From UBA1258 sp963643225 (GTDB taxonomy: Bacteria; Bacillota; Clostridia; Lachnospirales; Lachnospiraceae): a DNA stretch of 30,455 nt. This document shows, in pieces, positions 6,768-15,669 of this stretch. Positions within the stretch are counted from its first letter, which is position 1. Every line of letters begins with the position of its first letter. The translations under genes and the position numbers were made by a program. The stretch is from positions 1 through 30,455 of the forward strand of contig CAVIIX010000025.1 in assembly GCA_963643225.1 (NCBI GenBank). Reading direction: 5' to 3'. The notes under the pieces are model-generated. The model was given only the letters and a program-made list of their open reading frames with translations. It did no database searches and had not been told where the DNA came from.

Positions 6768-9700
6768 ATGCAACTACGTAACAGAATTACAATTTCATAC
6801 GGTGTTATAACCGCAGTGGTGCTGGTAGGAACAGCGGCACTTATTTCTGTTGGCTCAAATTATATGATTAAGCGCGTGGTTGAGAAAAATGTTTACAACA
6901 CTACAGCTGAAGCAGGCTACATTCTTGACGACTATTTAAGCGATGTTGAGGATATAACAGCTTTGGTATTTTCAGATGACGAAGTGGCTGAATATAACCA
7001 CGATAAATATATAGCTGATGAATATGAAAAGCTTCAGACCGAAGAAAAGATTACCGATTATTTAAATTCCATAAGCGTATATAAGAGCTATTCAGATTTT
7101 GCTATTTTCTATAAAGACGGAGAATATTTAGGGCAGGCTTCATCTACTACAGATGAAATTTTCAAGGATGAAAATGTCTATGAAAAGCTTGCTTTAAGGC
7201 TTGAGGACAAAAATGAAAGCTGGTTTACGGGGTATAAGGGCAATTACAGAAGAATGTATTATGCAAAGCGCTTAAACAATAGTGCAATCGTGCTTACATC
7301 TTTCTTTTACAGAGAGCTTGATGATATCTTTACAGCTGCAGGCACAACAACAAAAATGCAGGGGTGCGTGATTGCAGATGGAGCAAATATTTATGCTACA
7401 AATACCGACAAGATAGGAAAGGCCTATGATGCAGAGCTTGTAGAAAGCGTCAGAAACGATAAAACAGGTGCTTTTGAACAGAACGATTTAATTGTTTCCT
7501 ATTATGAGTGCGCCAATGGATGGCTTTTAATCACCTTTACTTCTGAGGATTCACTAAATGAAATTTCCGGTTACATCACAAGAGTAACTGTTTTCGCAAT
7601 TTTGGGTGCTGCAGTAATAATTTTCTTGGCAGGCTTACTTATTGCAAATTCCATTACAAAACCTATTACAGGTATGGCTGATGCAATTTCGGAAGTGGAA
7701 GGCGGAAACTTTGATGTAAAGATTCCGGATGGCTCCACAAAAGAAATCCATACTCTGTCTGAAGGTTTAACTGACATGATTGCAAGTGTTAAAGAAAATA
7801 TGAAGCTTGCAGATGATGCAAACAAAGAAAAATTAAAATTCCTTGCAAATACTACCCATGAAATCCGTACTCCCATGAATGCAATTTTAGGGTATTCGGA
7901 AATGATTATTGATGAAGGTGACGCTGCAAGTATTGAAAGAGCCTCTACTATTAAGAATGCGGCAAAGAACCTTTTGACCATCGTTAATGATATCTTAGAC
8001 TTTTCAAAGATTGAATCCGGAAAGGTTGAACTTAAAGAAGATAATTACCATATTGAAACAGTTATCGATGAAGTGGCCGGCATAATAAAAATTCCGGCAG
8101 GCCAGAAGGGACTTGATTTACAGGCAGAAATCCTTAATAAATTCCCTGCAACGCTGTATGGTGATGACATTAAGATAAGACAGATTTTGATTAATCTTGC
8201 AAATAATGCCATTAAATTTACAGACAACGGCTATGTGCGCATAACCGGTAAATGTGAGAAGATAAAGGATGACGATGAAAAGGTTAAGATGATTTTCAAG
8301 GTTATAGACTCTGGTATCGGTATCAGGCCTGAGGATATAGGAAAGGTATTCGGAGCCTTTGAGCAGGTAGATTCAAAGGCTAATCGTAAGAAAGAGGGAA
8401 GTGGCTTAGGTCTTTCGATTGCCAAGCAGTTTGCCCATATGATGAATGGTGACATTACAGTTGAATCAGAATACGGCCGAGGCACCATCTTTACAGTTGA
8501 AATAGAAGGAAAGGTTGTAAGCTGGCTTGCAGATGAAGAAAAGCCTGTTGATGTAGCGGGCAAAAAGATTTTAATTGTAGACGATGCGGAAACCAACCTT
8601 TTAATGTTTGAAAACATGCTTAAGCCTTACCACGTTGAAATAGATATGGCAAACTGTGGCGAAAGGGTTTTGGAACTTGTAGATAAAAAAGCCTATGACT
8701 TAATTTTTATGGACCACTACATGCCTGATATGAACGGCGATGACGTTACTAGAGAAATCAGAGCAAGAAAGGATGAAGACCCCCGCTTTGAAGCCGTGCC
8801 AATTATCGGCTACACCGCAGATGATGATGCGGATTCTACAAGACTTATGCTGGGCGCCGGTATGAATGATTGCGTTATGAAGCCTGTAAGCATCAAGAAG
8901 CTTGAAAGCCTGTTTAGAAAATTCTTAATGACTGTTTTAATATGTGTAATGGTGTTCCCTGCCTCTGCCTGTACCATTTCTGATGCCTTAAAGGGAGATG
9001 AAACGGAAATTGTGGAAAAGTCGAAAATCAAATTTTCCTGGTGGGGTGATGATGACAGACACGATTATACCCTTGATTTATTAGAAAAATTTGAAAAGAT
9101 TTATCCTGAAATTGACATAGTGCCCTCCTATACAGAGCTTGGCACCTACGAAAGCCGCACAAAGGCAATGTTTGCGGCAGGAAAAGAACCGGATATCATG
9201 CAGATTGATTATAACTGGCTTTCTACTTATTCAGAAGACGGGAATGGTTTTTATGATTTATACGATCTTTTAAAATATATTGATTTATCCACCTATAACG
9301 GTAAATATCTTGAATATGGTACAAGGTATTCAAAACTTAATGCAATTCCGGTAGCCTTAGATTCGGAATTTTTATACGGAAATTTAACCCTGCTTGGCAA
9401 TTTAGGCTTTACAATGCCCAGGTCCTGGGATGATTTGGATAAGCTTGGAGAAACTGTTAAGGGTTCAGAATATGCAGCCATAAGCATTGATTCTGTTGAA
9501 GAGCTTCTTTACCTTCTTGTAGCCTATACGGAGCAGGTTTCCGGGAATCCCATGTATACAGAGGATGGCACCCTGGGATTTGGCAAAGCAGAATATGAAA
9601 TAATGCTTGAAAAATATTTGGATTTAATCGATAAAGGCGTCATTAAACCCTTTGGGGGAGACACCTTTGCTTCTTTTGAAGAACAAAAATCACCCCTTAC

Positions 9701-10163
9701 AATAGGATGGATTACAGAGTCATCTGATATATGCAGTCCCATAAGCATGCAGACTACGGTTTCTGTAGCCACCTTCCCGGTTTTGACGGATACAAATCGT
9801 CTTGGACTTTATGCAAGAGCCTCGGCTCTTTATGCAATATCCGATGAAACGAAGCATCCTAAGGAAGCAGCAACCTTTATGAACTACCTTTTATTTAATA
9901 TGGATGCTATTGAAACCTCCGGTGTAGATAAGGGTGCACCTATTCAGAATTATGCGGTTAGTCTTGTAAAAGCAGTGTCCGATTCAAGCAATACACCATA
10001 TAGGGCGGCTCAGCTTTTATATTTAACGGATCTTGAAATGCAGGAGCCAAGAATGAATTCTGCGACTAATCTAGCACTCTTTGAGGATGTATTTTCGGCA
10101 GTGGGTTATGAGCGTATGACAATAGAAGAGGGGGTAAACACACTATTTATTAATATGTATTAG
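6768..10163 (+). CDS. Hybrid sensor histidine kinase continuous with an extracellular solute-binding protein
   Basis: This 1131-residue frame has an unusual domain order. It has a transmembrane helix (about 10-32), an extracellular sensor region (33-268, Cache-like by position and length), a second helix (about 272-293), and HAMP (295-345). HisKA follows with H364 in THEIRTPMN, then an HATPase with N479/N480, DSGIGI and GSGLGLS motifs (450-580). A receiver domain comes next (600-715; D605, D606, phosphoacceptor D649, K705). The frame then runs without a stop into MTVLICVMVFPASAC (721-735), a lipoprotein-like signal with a lipobox ending at C735. A family 1 ABC-type solute-binding protein occupies about 750-1131. 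If read as one chain, the binding domain would be outside the cell, held by a third helix. No ABC permease gene is near, so sensing is more likely than transport. A TAATG at 8926-8930 hints that two genes were once separate. The ribosome binding site GGTGGAGG is strong. Confidence 0.85.
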   Translation: MQLRNRITISYGVITAVVLVGTAALISVGSNYMIKRVVEKNVYNTTAEAGYILDDYLSDVEDITALVFSDDEVAEYNHDKYIADEYEKLQTEEKITDYLNSISVYKSYSDFAIFYKDGEYLGQASSTTDEIFKDENVYEKLALRLEDKNESWFTGYKGNYRRMYYAKRLNNSAIVLTSFFYRELDDIFTAAGTTTKMQGCVIADGANIYATNTDKIGKAYDAELVESVRNDKTGAFEQNDLIVSYYECANGWLLITFTSEDSLNEISGYITRVTVFAILGAAVIIFLAGLLIANSITKPITGMADAISEVEGGNFDVKIPDGSTKEIHTLSEGLTDMIASVKENMKLADDANKEKLKFLANTTHEIRTPMNAILGYSEMIIDEGDAASIERASTIKNAAKNLLTIVNDILDFSKIESGKVELKEDNYHIETVIDEVAGIIKIPAGQKGLDLQAEILNKFPATLYGDDIKIRQILINLANNAIKFTDNGYVRITGKCEKIKDDDEKVKMIFKVIDSGIGIRPEDIGKVFGAFEQVDSKANRKKEGSGLGLSIAKQFAHMMNGDITVESEYGRGTIFTVEIEGKVVSWLADEEKPVDVAGKKILIVDDAETNLLMFENMLKPYHVEIDMANCGERVLELVDKKAYDLIFMDHYMPDMNGDDVTREIRARKDEDPRFEAVPIIGYTADDDADSTRLMLGAGMNDCVMKPVSIKKLESLFRKFLMTVLICVMVFPASACTISDALKGDETEIVEKSKIKFSWWGDDDRHDYTLDLLEKFEKIYPEIDIVPSYTELGTYESRTKAMFAAGKEPDIMQIDYNWLSTYSEDGNGFYDLYDLLKYIDLSTYNGKYLEYGTRYSKLNAIPVALDSEFLYGNLTLLGNLGFTMPRSWDDLDKLGETVKGSEYAAISIDSVEELLYLLVAYTEQVSGNPMYTEDGTLGFGKAEYEIMLEKYLDLIDKGVIKPFGGDTFASFEEQKSPLTIGWITESSDICSPISMQTTVSVATFPVLTDTNRLGLYARASALYAISDETKHPKEAATFMNYLLFNMDAIETSGVDKGAPIQNYAVSLVKAVSDSSNTPYRAAQLLYLTDLEMQEPRMNSATNLALFEDVFSAVGYERMTIEEGVNTLFINMY

Positions 10164-10171
10164 AAAGTGTG

Positions 10172-10200
10172 TTGAACTTATTAAGATAATACGATATCAT
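10172..10200 (+). promoter_or_regulatory. Candidate sigma-A promoter for the receiver/HD-GYP-like gene
   Basis: -35 TTGAAC at 10172-10177 and -10 TATCAT at 10195-10200 are separated by 17 bases. It lies in the 72-base gap after the kinase fusion and about 36 bases before the next start codon, so the second gene may be transcribed separately. Confidence 0.5.
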
Positions 10201-10235
10201 CTAACTATGTTACCAAAAAGGGGAGGGGACCCGAA

Positions 10236-11348
10236 ATGGTCGTGGAGAATAAACCTACAATTCTCATTGCAGAAGATGAGGAAATCAATCGTACAATACT
10301 AAGGGAAATTTTAAAGGATAAATACAGGATACTAGAGGCTGAAAACGGAAGTCAGGCGGTATACTGTATTAAGGCTGAAGAAACGGATATTTCCCTTATA
10401 ATTCTTGATATTCATATGCCTAAGCTTGATGGCTTCGGGGTAATGGATTATCTTGTATCCAGCGGTTTAAACGAAAAGATTCCGGTTATTATTACAACAG
10501 GAGATGAATCGGCAAATTTACTTGTGGAATGTAAGAAAAACAAGGTTGTGGACATTGTTTATAAGCCTTTCAGACCTGCCGATATCAGAAAAACCGTGGA
10601 TACTCTGGTTGAAATCAATAAGCTTGAATTGAATCTTGATGCTATAATAGAAGAGAAGTCTGAATATCTTACAAACCAGTATGAGGCTTTAAAGAAGGCT
10701 AAAACCTTCCACAGAATGCGCTGGGAAGATAACGTAAGAGCTATCATGAAAAAGATGCTTCCAGAGGATGTTAAGCATAATGACAGAATAAGAGCATACA
10801 CGGAAGCGATGTGTGACAGAATCCTTACAAAATATCCTAAATACGGCCTTTCGAAGAGCATAAACAGGACAATTGCAGATTCTTCGGCACTTCACGATAT
10901 CGGTAAGGTTGTAGTGCCGGACAGGCTCTTTGATAAAAACGATGCTTCTGCTACAAGAGCTTTGGCGCAGATTAAAAAGCGTCCAATTGCGGGCAGCGAA
11001 ATGATTAATTTGATGTTTGCAAATACCGGCCATCAGGTCGAAAGAAAATATGCCTACGATATATGCAGATGTATGTATGAAACCTACGACGGAAAAGGCT
11101 ATCCCGTAGGGCTTTCCGGCAATGAAATCCCGATTTGTGCCCAGATAGTAGGCCTGGTACACAGATATGATGAATTAAGAGTATTAAAGGATGGCTCCGT
11201 AAAGCCCCATAAATCGGTAATGCGTAAAATTTTGGAAGCAGAATACAGAGTTTATAATCCGGATTTACTGGATGTGCTTGAAGAAATTTCGGACGTCATC
11301 GAAGAAATATCAAATAAAACCTTTAAGGAGAGTGATGAAAATGGCTAA
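10236..11348 (+). CDS. Response regulator with a degenerate HD-GYP domain
   Basis: The product has 370 residues. Residues 5-125 are a receiver domain with acidic residues E13-D14, phosphoacceptor D58 in ILDIHMP, T87/T88 and K110. A charged, probably coiled linker (about 128-160) follows. Residues 165-350 resemble an HD-GYP cyclic di-GMP phosphodiesterase: H220-D221 in LHDIGK and D285-G-x-G-Y-P290 are present. Two usual metal-ligand positions are changed: the expected HP is R249-P250, and the expected HHE before the GYP loop is M280-Y281-E282. Activity is therefore doubtful. The ribosome binding site is AGGGGAGGGG. It follows the kinase fusion and is a likely phosphorylation partner. The end overlaps deoD by 8 bases. 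Confidence 0.88.
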   Translation: MVVENKPTILIAEDEEINRTILREILKDKYRILEAENGSQAVYCIKAEETDISLIILDIHMPKLDGFGVMDYLVSSGLNEKIPVIITTGDESANLLVECKKNKVVDIVYKPFRPADIRKTVDTLVEINKLELNLDAIIEEKSEYLTNQYEALKKAKTFHRMRWEDNVRAIMKKMLPEDVKHNDRIRAYTEAMCDRILTKYPKYGLSKSINRTIADSSALHDIGKVVVPDRLFDKNDASATRALAQIKKRPIAGSEMINLMFANTGHQVERKYAYDICRCMYETYDGKGYPVGLSGNEIPICAQIVGLVHRYDELRVLKDGSVKPHKSVMRKILEAEYRVYNPDLLDVLEEISDVIEEISNKTFKESDENG

Positions 11349-12069
11349 TTATCCCACACCACACATTAATGCAAAACCCGGAGATTTTGGTAAAACCGTG
11401 CTTATGCCCGGCGATCCTCTTCGTTCAAAATTTATAGCAGAGAATTTTCTTGAAAATCCAACACTTGTTAACAACGTACGTGGTGTTCAGGGCTATACCG
11501 GCACCTATAAGGGCACAAAGGTGTCTGTTATGGCAAGCGGTATGGGTATGCCTTCAATCGGTATCTACAGCTACGAGCTTTTTAACTTCTTTGATGTAGA
11601 TAATATCTTAAGAGTAGGCTCTGCAGGTGCACTTCAGAAAGACATTAAGATTCGTGACATCGTGTACGGAATGGGGGCCTGCACCAATTCAAACTACATG
11701 CGTCAGTACAACCTTCCGGGTCCATTTGCTCCAATTGCTGACTACACACTTTTGAGTGAAGCCATTAAGGCAGGAAAAAAGCTTAATGTTAACTACCATG
11801 TAGGTAATGTTGTTTCTTCAGACACCTTCTATGATGCAGACCCTACAGTCAATGAAAAGTGGGCATCCATGGGCATTATGGCAGTGGAAATGGAAGCAGC
11901 AGCCCTTTATATGAACGCGATTAAGGCTAAAAAGAGAGCACTTGCTATTCTTACTATTTCAGATTCCCTTGTAACAGGCGAAGTTACAACGGCTGAAGAA
12001 AGACAGAATTCCTTCACCCAGATGATGGAGATTGCCCTTGACACGGCAGTTGCCATGGAAAATCAATAA
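11341..12069 (+). CDS. deoD: Purine-nucleoside phosphorylase, DeoD type
   Basis: The product has 242 residues and closely matches the hexameric DeoD family. It has an N-terminal ...HINAKPGDFGKTVLMPGDPLR phosphate-binding region, RVGSAGAL, AVEMEAAALY for ribose binding and the catalytic Asp in TISDSLVTGE. It cleaves purine (deoxy)nucleosides with phosphate to the base and (deoxy)ribose 1-phosphate in the cytoplasm, for salvage. I choose the ATG at 11341, preceded by AAGGAG around 11325; an upstream in-frame start at 11272 would add 23 residues that do not fit the family. The gene overlaps the receiver/HD-GYP-like gene by 8 bases, so the two are co-translated or at least co-transcribed, although their functions seem unrelated. 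Confidence 0.96.
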   Translation: MANYPTPHINAKPGDFGKTVLMPGDPLRSKFIAENFLENPTLVNNVRGVQGYTGTYKGTKVSVMASGMGMPSIGIYSYELFNFFDVDNILRVGSAGALQKDIKIRDIVYGMGACTNSNYMRQYNLPGPFAPIADYTLLSEAIKAGKKLNVNYHVGNVVSSDTFYDADPTVNEKWASMGIMAVEMEAAALYMNAIKAKKRALAILTISDSLVTGEVTTAEERQNSFTQMMEIALDTAVAMENQ

Positions 12070-12098
12070 GAAGCAGAATTTTTAAAATAACAACAGTT

Positions 12099-12113
12099 TT
12101 CACACATTGTGAA
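12099..12113. promoter_or_regulatory. Inverted repeat upstream of the second hybrid kinase gene
   Basis: TTCACA-CAT-TGTGAA is a perfect 6+6 palindrome in the 131-base gap between deoD and the kinase gene. It resembles a regulator binding site, but no clear promoter could be placed next to it. Nothing else in the gap is recognisable except the AAGGTG ribosome binding site near 12187. Confidence 0.35.
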
Positions 12114-12200
12114 TGATAAGTCCTTCTTGTTGAAAGAAACAGTACAGGGTGCAAAAGAAAAAACACAAGTCTAAGTGAATGCAGCCAAGGTGAATAAACT

Positions 12201-14105
12201 ATGAATAATGTATTAAGCAGCTATATATTAAGTTCGGCCTTTATGGTCATTATTATGAGTATTCTTGTGGTTCGCTCTTTTTCAGCAATCTCGTACGGAA
12301 AAAGTCGTGCCCGTACTCAGCTGCTTATCGGCATGACAGTGCTATACATTATTGCCGACTGCGTTTTCATTGTCTGCCATCTTTCGGAAAACTTAAGTGT
12401 AAGCACGTGGAAGATCGTTTCCTTTGCCTTCTATCTGGTCTACACCCTGCTTCCGTTTATATGGCATGTGTTCGTGCGAAACTTTGTGGGAAGCACCATG
12501 GGATGGCTGTTTAGAAAGCTTGAGCTGCTCCCAATTTTGATACTGCTTTTCATGGTTGCTGTGACACCCTTTACAGGAGCACTGTATTATTTTAATGCTG
12601 AGGGCATGTATACGAGAGGCTTTCTTTATAACTTTTATTCTTACCTCAACTACTTCTATTATGCGGAGACGATACTAGACCTGATAATCATACAGGTAAA
12701 CAGGAAGACGGAGGTCGAGCGCTATGCGCTGCACACGATGCTGATCTCGCTCATTGTACTTATTGGTGCGGTTATCAACAACACTATCATTCCGGTGGGA
12801 ACTATTTTTCCGTTTATGCCGTACTGTTCGATTGTAGTCACGATAATGGCGTTTTACTTCATTGCCACAAAGGACACCGACCTGTTTAGGCAGCAACAGC
12901 AGGAGATTGTCAATGTATCTCTTCAGAAGGCGCAGGAGGCAAGTAGGGCAAAGACTGATTTTCTTTCCCGCATGAGCCACGATATCCGCACTCCTATGAA
13001 TGCCATAATCAATCTGACGGAGCTTGCGCGGCATGAGAGTGATCAAAGCCTTGTGCGAGAGTATCTTGACAAAATTGCAATCTCCAGCGATTTTCTGCTT
13101 GGGCTGATTAACGATATTTTAGATGTGAGCCGAATCGAAAGCGGCAAGCTGACCCTTCACAAGGAGCCCCTGACACGCCAGGAATTTCTTGCTTCGATTG
13201 AGACGGTCATCATACCGCTGATGGCGGAGAGAAGCATCAACATCCACAATGAGCTGAATCCGGGCGAGTACATCATCCTGGTTGATAAGGTGCGTTTCAA
13301 TCAGATTTTCTTTAACCTGCTATCGAATGCCGTGAAATTCACGCCTGACGGAGGCGACATCTGGCTTAAGGTAACGAATCTCGAGACTGCTGATAACAAG
13401 CTGAAAATAAGAATAAGCGTGCGCGATAACGGCATAGGCATGAGCGAGGAATTTCAAAAGCATATGTTTGAGCCGTTTGAGCAGGAGAGCTCCAAGCTAA
13501 GCGATGGCACGAAGGGAACAGGACTCGGACTTTCCATCGTCAAAAACCTTGTGGAAGCTATGAACGGCACAATCTCTGTAAGGAGCAAGTTAGGCGAGGG
13601 AACGGAGTTCGTCATTATTTTCGAGGCAGACATCGTCAGGCAGAATGAAATTTCTTCTTCAGATTCCTTAGATTCTTCAGATTCTCAGGCTTCTTCCTCT
13701 TTGCTGAAGGGGTTGCGCATATTGCTGGCGGAGGACAACGAGATAAACACCTATGTGGTTAAGATTATTCTTGAAAAAGTCGGTTGCGTTATCACAACGG
13801 TTGAGAACGGGCAGATAGCTGTGGACACCTTCGCTGCGAGCAGGCCGTACTCATTCGACGCAATTTTGATGGACGTGCGTATGCCGGTGATGGACGGACT
13901 GAAGGCTACGAAGGCAATCCGGGCGCTTAACCGTCCCGATGCCGTAAGTGTACCAATTATTGCAATGACTGCCGATGCCTTCGATGACGAACGCAGCCGT
14001 ACGCTAGAAAGCGGCATGAATTACCATATGTCGAAGCCAATTGATGCGCAGCAGCTTTACAAGGTTCTTCAGACTTTCTGCACCAAGTGCTTAGATGGAG
14101 TATAA
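12201..14105 (+). CDS. Membrane hybrid histidine kinase with a polytopic sensor
   Basis: The product has 634 residues. The first 225 hold about seven hydrophobic segments, suggesting an intramembrane or 7TM-type sensor. HisKA follows with H260 in SHDIRTPMN, then an HATPase with N-box, DNGIGM and GTGLGLS motifs (roughly 350-480). A serine-rich linker near 486-501 (SSSDSLDSSDSQASSS) leads to a receiver domain with AED, phosphoacceptor D558 in MDVRMP and a conserved Lys in SKP. There is no DNA-binding output domain. Codon use differs from neighbours: CTG, GCG, CGC and GAG are frequent, and the gene looks more GC-rich by eye, which suggests acquisition from another lineage. The ribosome binding site AAGGTG sits 8 bases before the ATG. 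The signal sensed and the output partner cannot be deduced. Confidence 0.9.
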   Translation: MNNVLSSYILSSAFMVIIMSILVVRSFSAISYGKSRARTQLLIGMTVLYIIADCVFIVCHLSENLSVSTWKIVSFAFYLVYTLLPFIWHVFVRNFVGSTMGWLFRKLELLPILILLFMVAVTPFTGALYYFNAEGMYTRGFLYNFYSYLNYFYYAETILDLIIIQVNRKTEVERYALHTMLISLIVLIGAVINNTIIPVGTIFPFMPYCSIVVTIMAFYFIATKDTDLFRQQQQEIVNVSLQKAQEASRAKTDFLSRMSHDIRTPMNAIINLTELARHESDQSLVREYLDKIAISSDFLLGLINDILDVSRIESGKLTLHKEPLTRQEFLASIETVIIPLMAERSINIHNELNPGEYIILVDKVRFNQIFFNLLSNAVKFTPDGGDIWLKVTNLETADNKLKIRISVRDNGIGMSEEFQKHMFEPFEQESSKLSDGTKGTGLGLSIVKNLVEAMNGTISVRSKLGEGTEFVIIFEADIVRQNEISSSDSLDSSDSQASSSLLKGLRILLAEDNEINTYVVKIILEKVGCVITTVENGQIAVDTFAASRPYSFDAILMDVRMPVMDGLKATKAIRALNRPDAVSVPIIAMTADAFDDERSRTLESGMNYHMSKPIDAQQLYKVLQTFCTKCLDGV

Positions 14106-14175
14106 AAAAGGTATGACTGAAAAAAGCGTTACTACGTGTCTTACGATGTATCGGGCTGAGTCAGTAACCTAGTTA

Positions 14176-14210
14176 AAAAAACCCTGCTGCCAAAAGGCAG
14201 TGGGGTTTTT
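14176..14210. terminator. Bidirectional terminator between the second kinase gene and uxaC
   Basis: The stem AAAAACCC-TG-CTGCC / GGCAG-TG-GGGTTTTT with loop AAAA has A-rich and T-rich flanks, so it can end transcripts arriving from both sides. The converging genes are the kinase (plus) and uxaC (minus). Confidence 0.9.
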
Positions 14211-14222
14211 AACTTTTATGGA

Positions 14223-15638
14223 TTATTTGGTTTCTAAATCAAAATTAAAATATCTTACTGCATTGTTGTAAGAAATGTCTTTTACAATTTCGCCTAAGAT
14301 ATCTTCATCATAGGGGAATTCTCCATTTTCAACCCATTCACCTATTACATTACAGAGAATACGTCTGAAATATTCGTGGCGCGTATAGGATAAAAAGCTT
14401 CTTGAATCTGTCAGCATTCCTACAAAACCTGAAAGGTTACCAAGGGAAGCTAAAGATTTAATCTGTCTTTCCATGCCGATTTTGTGATCGTTAAACCACC
14501 AGGCGGAACCCTGCTGAATCTTTGCAACTGCGGTTGAGTCCTGGAAGCAGCCGAGTATTGTGCCGATTGATTCATTGTCATTAGGGTTAAGTGAATAAAG
14601 AATGGTCTTAGGAAGTGCATTTTCTTTAACGAGGGCATTAAGGAAATTTGCGAGTCCTGTTGAAGAGGTTTCAGACATGATGCAGTCATAGCCTGTGTCG
14701 GGACCAAGCTTATTAAACATGGGAGTGTTGTTATCGCGCTTACAGCCGTAGTGAAGCTGCATTACCCAGTTTCGCTTGTTGTATTCCTTACCCATTTCAA
14801 TCATGAACTGAGTCTTAAATTTAAGCTCGTCTTCTTTTGTTACAGCTCCGCCTGCTAAACGCTTTTTAAAGATTTCTTCGATTTCTGACATGGAAGCTGG
14901 GTTATACATAACGTATTCAAGCGCGTGATCTGAAACGGAACAGCCCTTCTTTTCAAAATAGTCAAGTCTTAAGCCTAAGGCTTTGATTAAAGCGTCAAAA
15001 GAATCAATCTTCACACCGGATACTTTAGATAATTTTGAAAGGTAATCAAGATAGGTCTCCTTCTCTAAATTCATTGCCTTATCAGGTCTCCAGGCAGGAA
15101 GCACCACTACGTCAAAGGATGAGTCGTTTTTGATATCATCATGGTAATTAAGTGAATCGATTGGATCGTCGGTAGTGCAGATAAGAGTAACGCCGGACTG
15201 CTTAATCAAATTTCTTACACTCATGCTCTTGTCCTGTAATTTTTTGTTGCAAAGCTCCCATACCTCCTCGGCGGTCTTTTCATTTAAAGCACCGGTATAA
15301 CCAAAATATCTCTGAAGCTCTAAGTGACTCCAGTGATGAAGGGGATTGCCGATAGCCTTTCCAAGACATTTAGCCCAGGTAATAAATTTATCGTGGTCGG
15401 AAGCGTCGCCTGTAATGAATTTTTCATCAACACCGCAGCTTCTCATAAAGCGCCATTTATAGTGGTCGCCGCCCAGCCATACCTGTGTGATGTTTTCAAA
15501 CTGACGGTCCTCTGCGATTTCCTTAGGGTTAATGTGGCAGTGGTAGTCAAGTACAGGCATTTTCTCTGCATAGTCGTGATACAGCTTAACGGCTGTTTCG
15601 TTTGTAAGGATAAAATCCTTATCCATAAATGCTTTCAT
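14223..15638 (-). CDS. uxaC: Uronate (glucuronate/galacturonate) isomerase
   Basis: The product has 471 residues, the normal length for UxaC. It is of the amidohydrolase superfamily with the HxH metal motif H33-C-H35 in LDYHCHINP and typical segments such as QVWLGGDHYKWRFMRSCGV and NPLHHWSHLELQRYFGY. It converts D-galacturonate to D-tagaturonate and D-glucuronate to D-fructuronate in the cytoplasm, the first step of uronate use. The first ATG is chosen because AAAGGAGAG lies just upstream. It is 31 bases downstream of the LacI-type repressor gene on the same strand, so both are probably transcribed from the repressor promoter at 16742-16770. UxaB and UxaA, encoded divergently, complete the route to 2-keto-3-deoxygluconate. 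Confidence 0.97.
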   Translation of the reverse strand: MKAFMDKDFILTNETAVKLYHDYAEKMPVLDYHCHINPKEIAEDRQFENITQVWLGGDHYKWRFMRSCGVDEKFITGDASDHDKFITWAKCLGKAIGNPLHHWSHLELQRYFGYTGALNEKTAEEVWELCNKKLQDKSMSVRNLIKQSGVTLICTTDDPIDSLNYHDDIKNDSSFDVVVLPAWRPDKAMNLEKETYLDYLSKLSKVSGVKIDSFDALIKALGLRLDYFEKKGCSVSDHALEYVMYNPASMSEIEEIFKKRLAGGAVTKEDELKFKTQFMIEMGKEYNKRNWVMQLHYGCKRDNNTPMFNKLGPDTGYDCIMSETSSTGLANFLNALVKENALPKTILYSLNPNDNESIGTILGCFQDSTAVAKIQQGSAWWFNDHKIGMERQIKSLASLGNLSGFVGMLTDSRSFLSYTRHEYFRRILCNVIGEWVENGEFPYDEDILGEIVKDISYNNAVRYFNFDLETK

Positions 15639-15669
15639 ATTTTCTCTCCTTTTTAAATGACAATGTCTG

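Noticed and set aside
11272..11340. Upstream extension of deoD
   Set aside because: It lies wholly inside the preceding gene, adds residues foreign to the family and lacks a ribosome binding site, whereas AAGGAG precedes the ATG at 11341.
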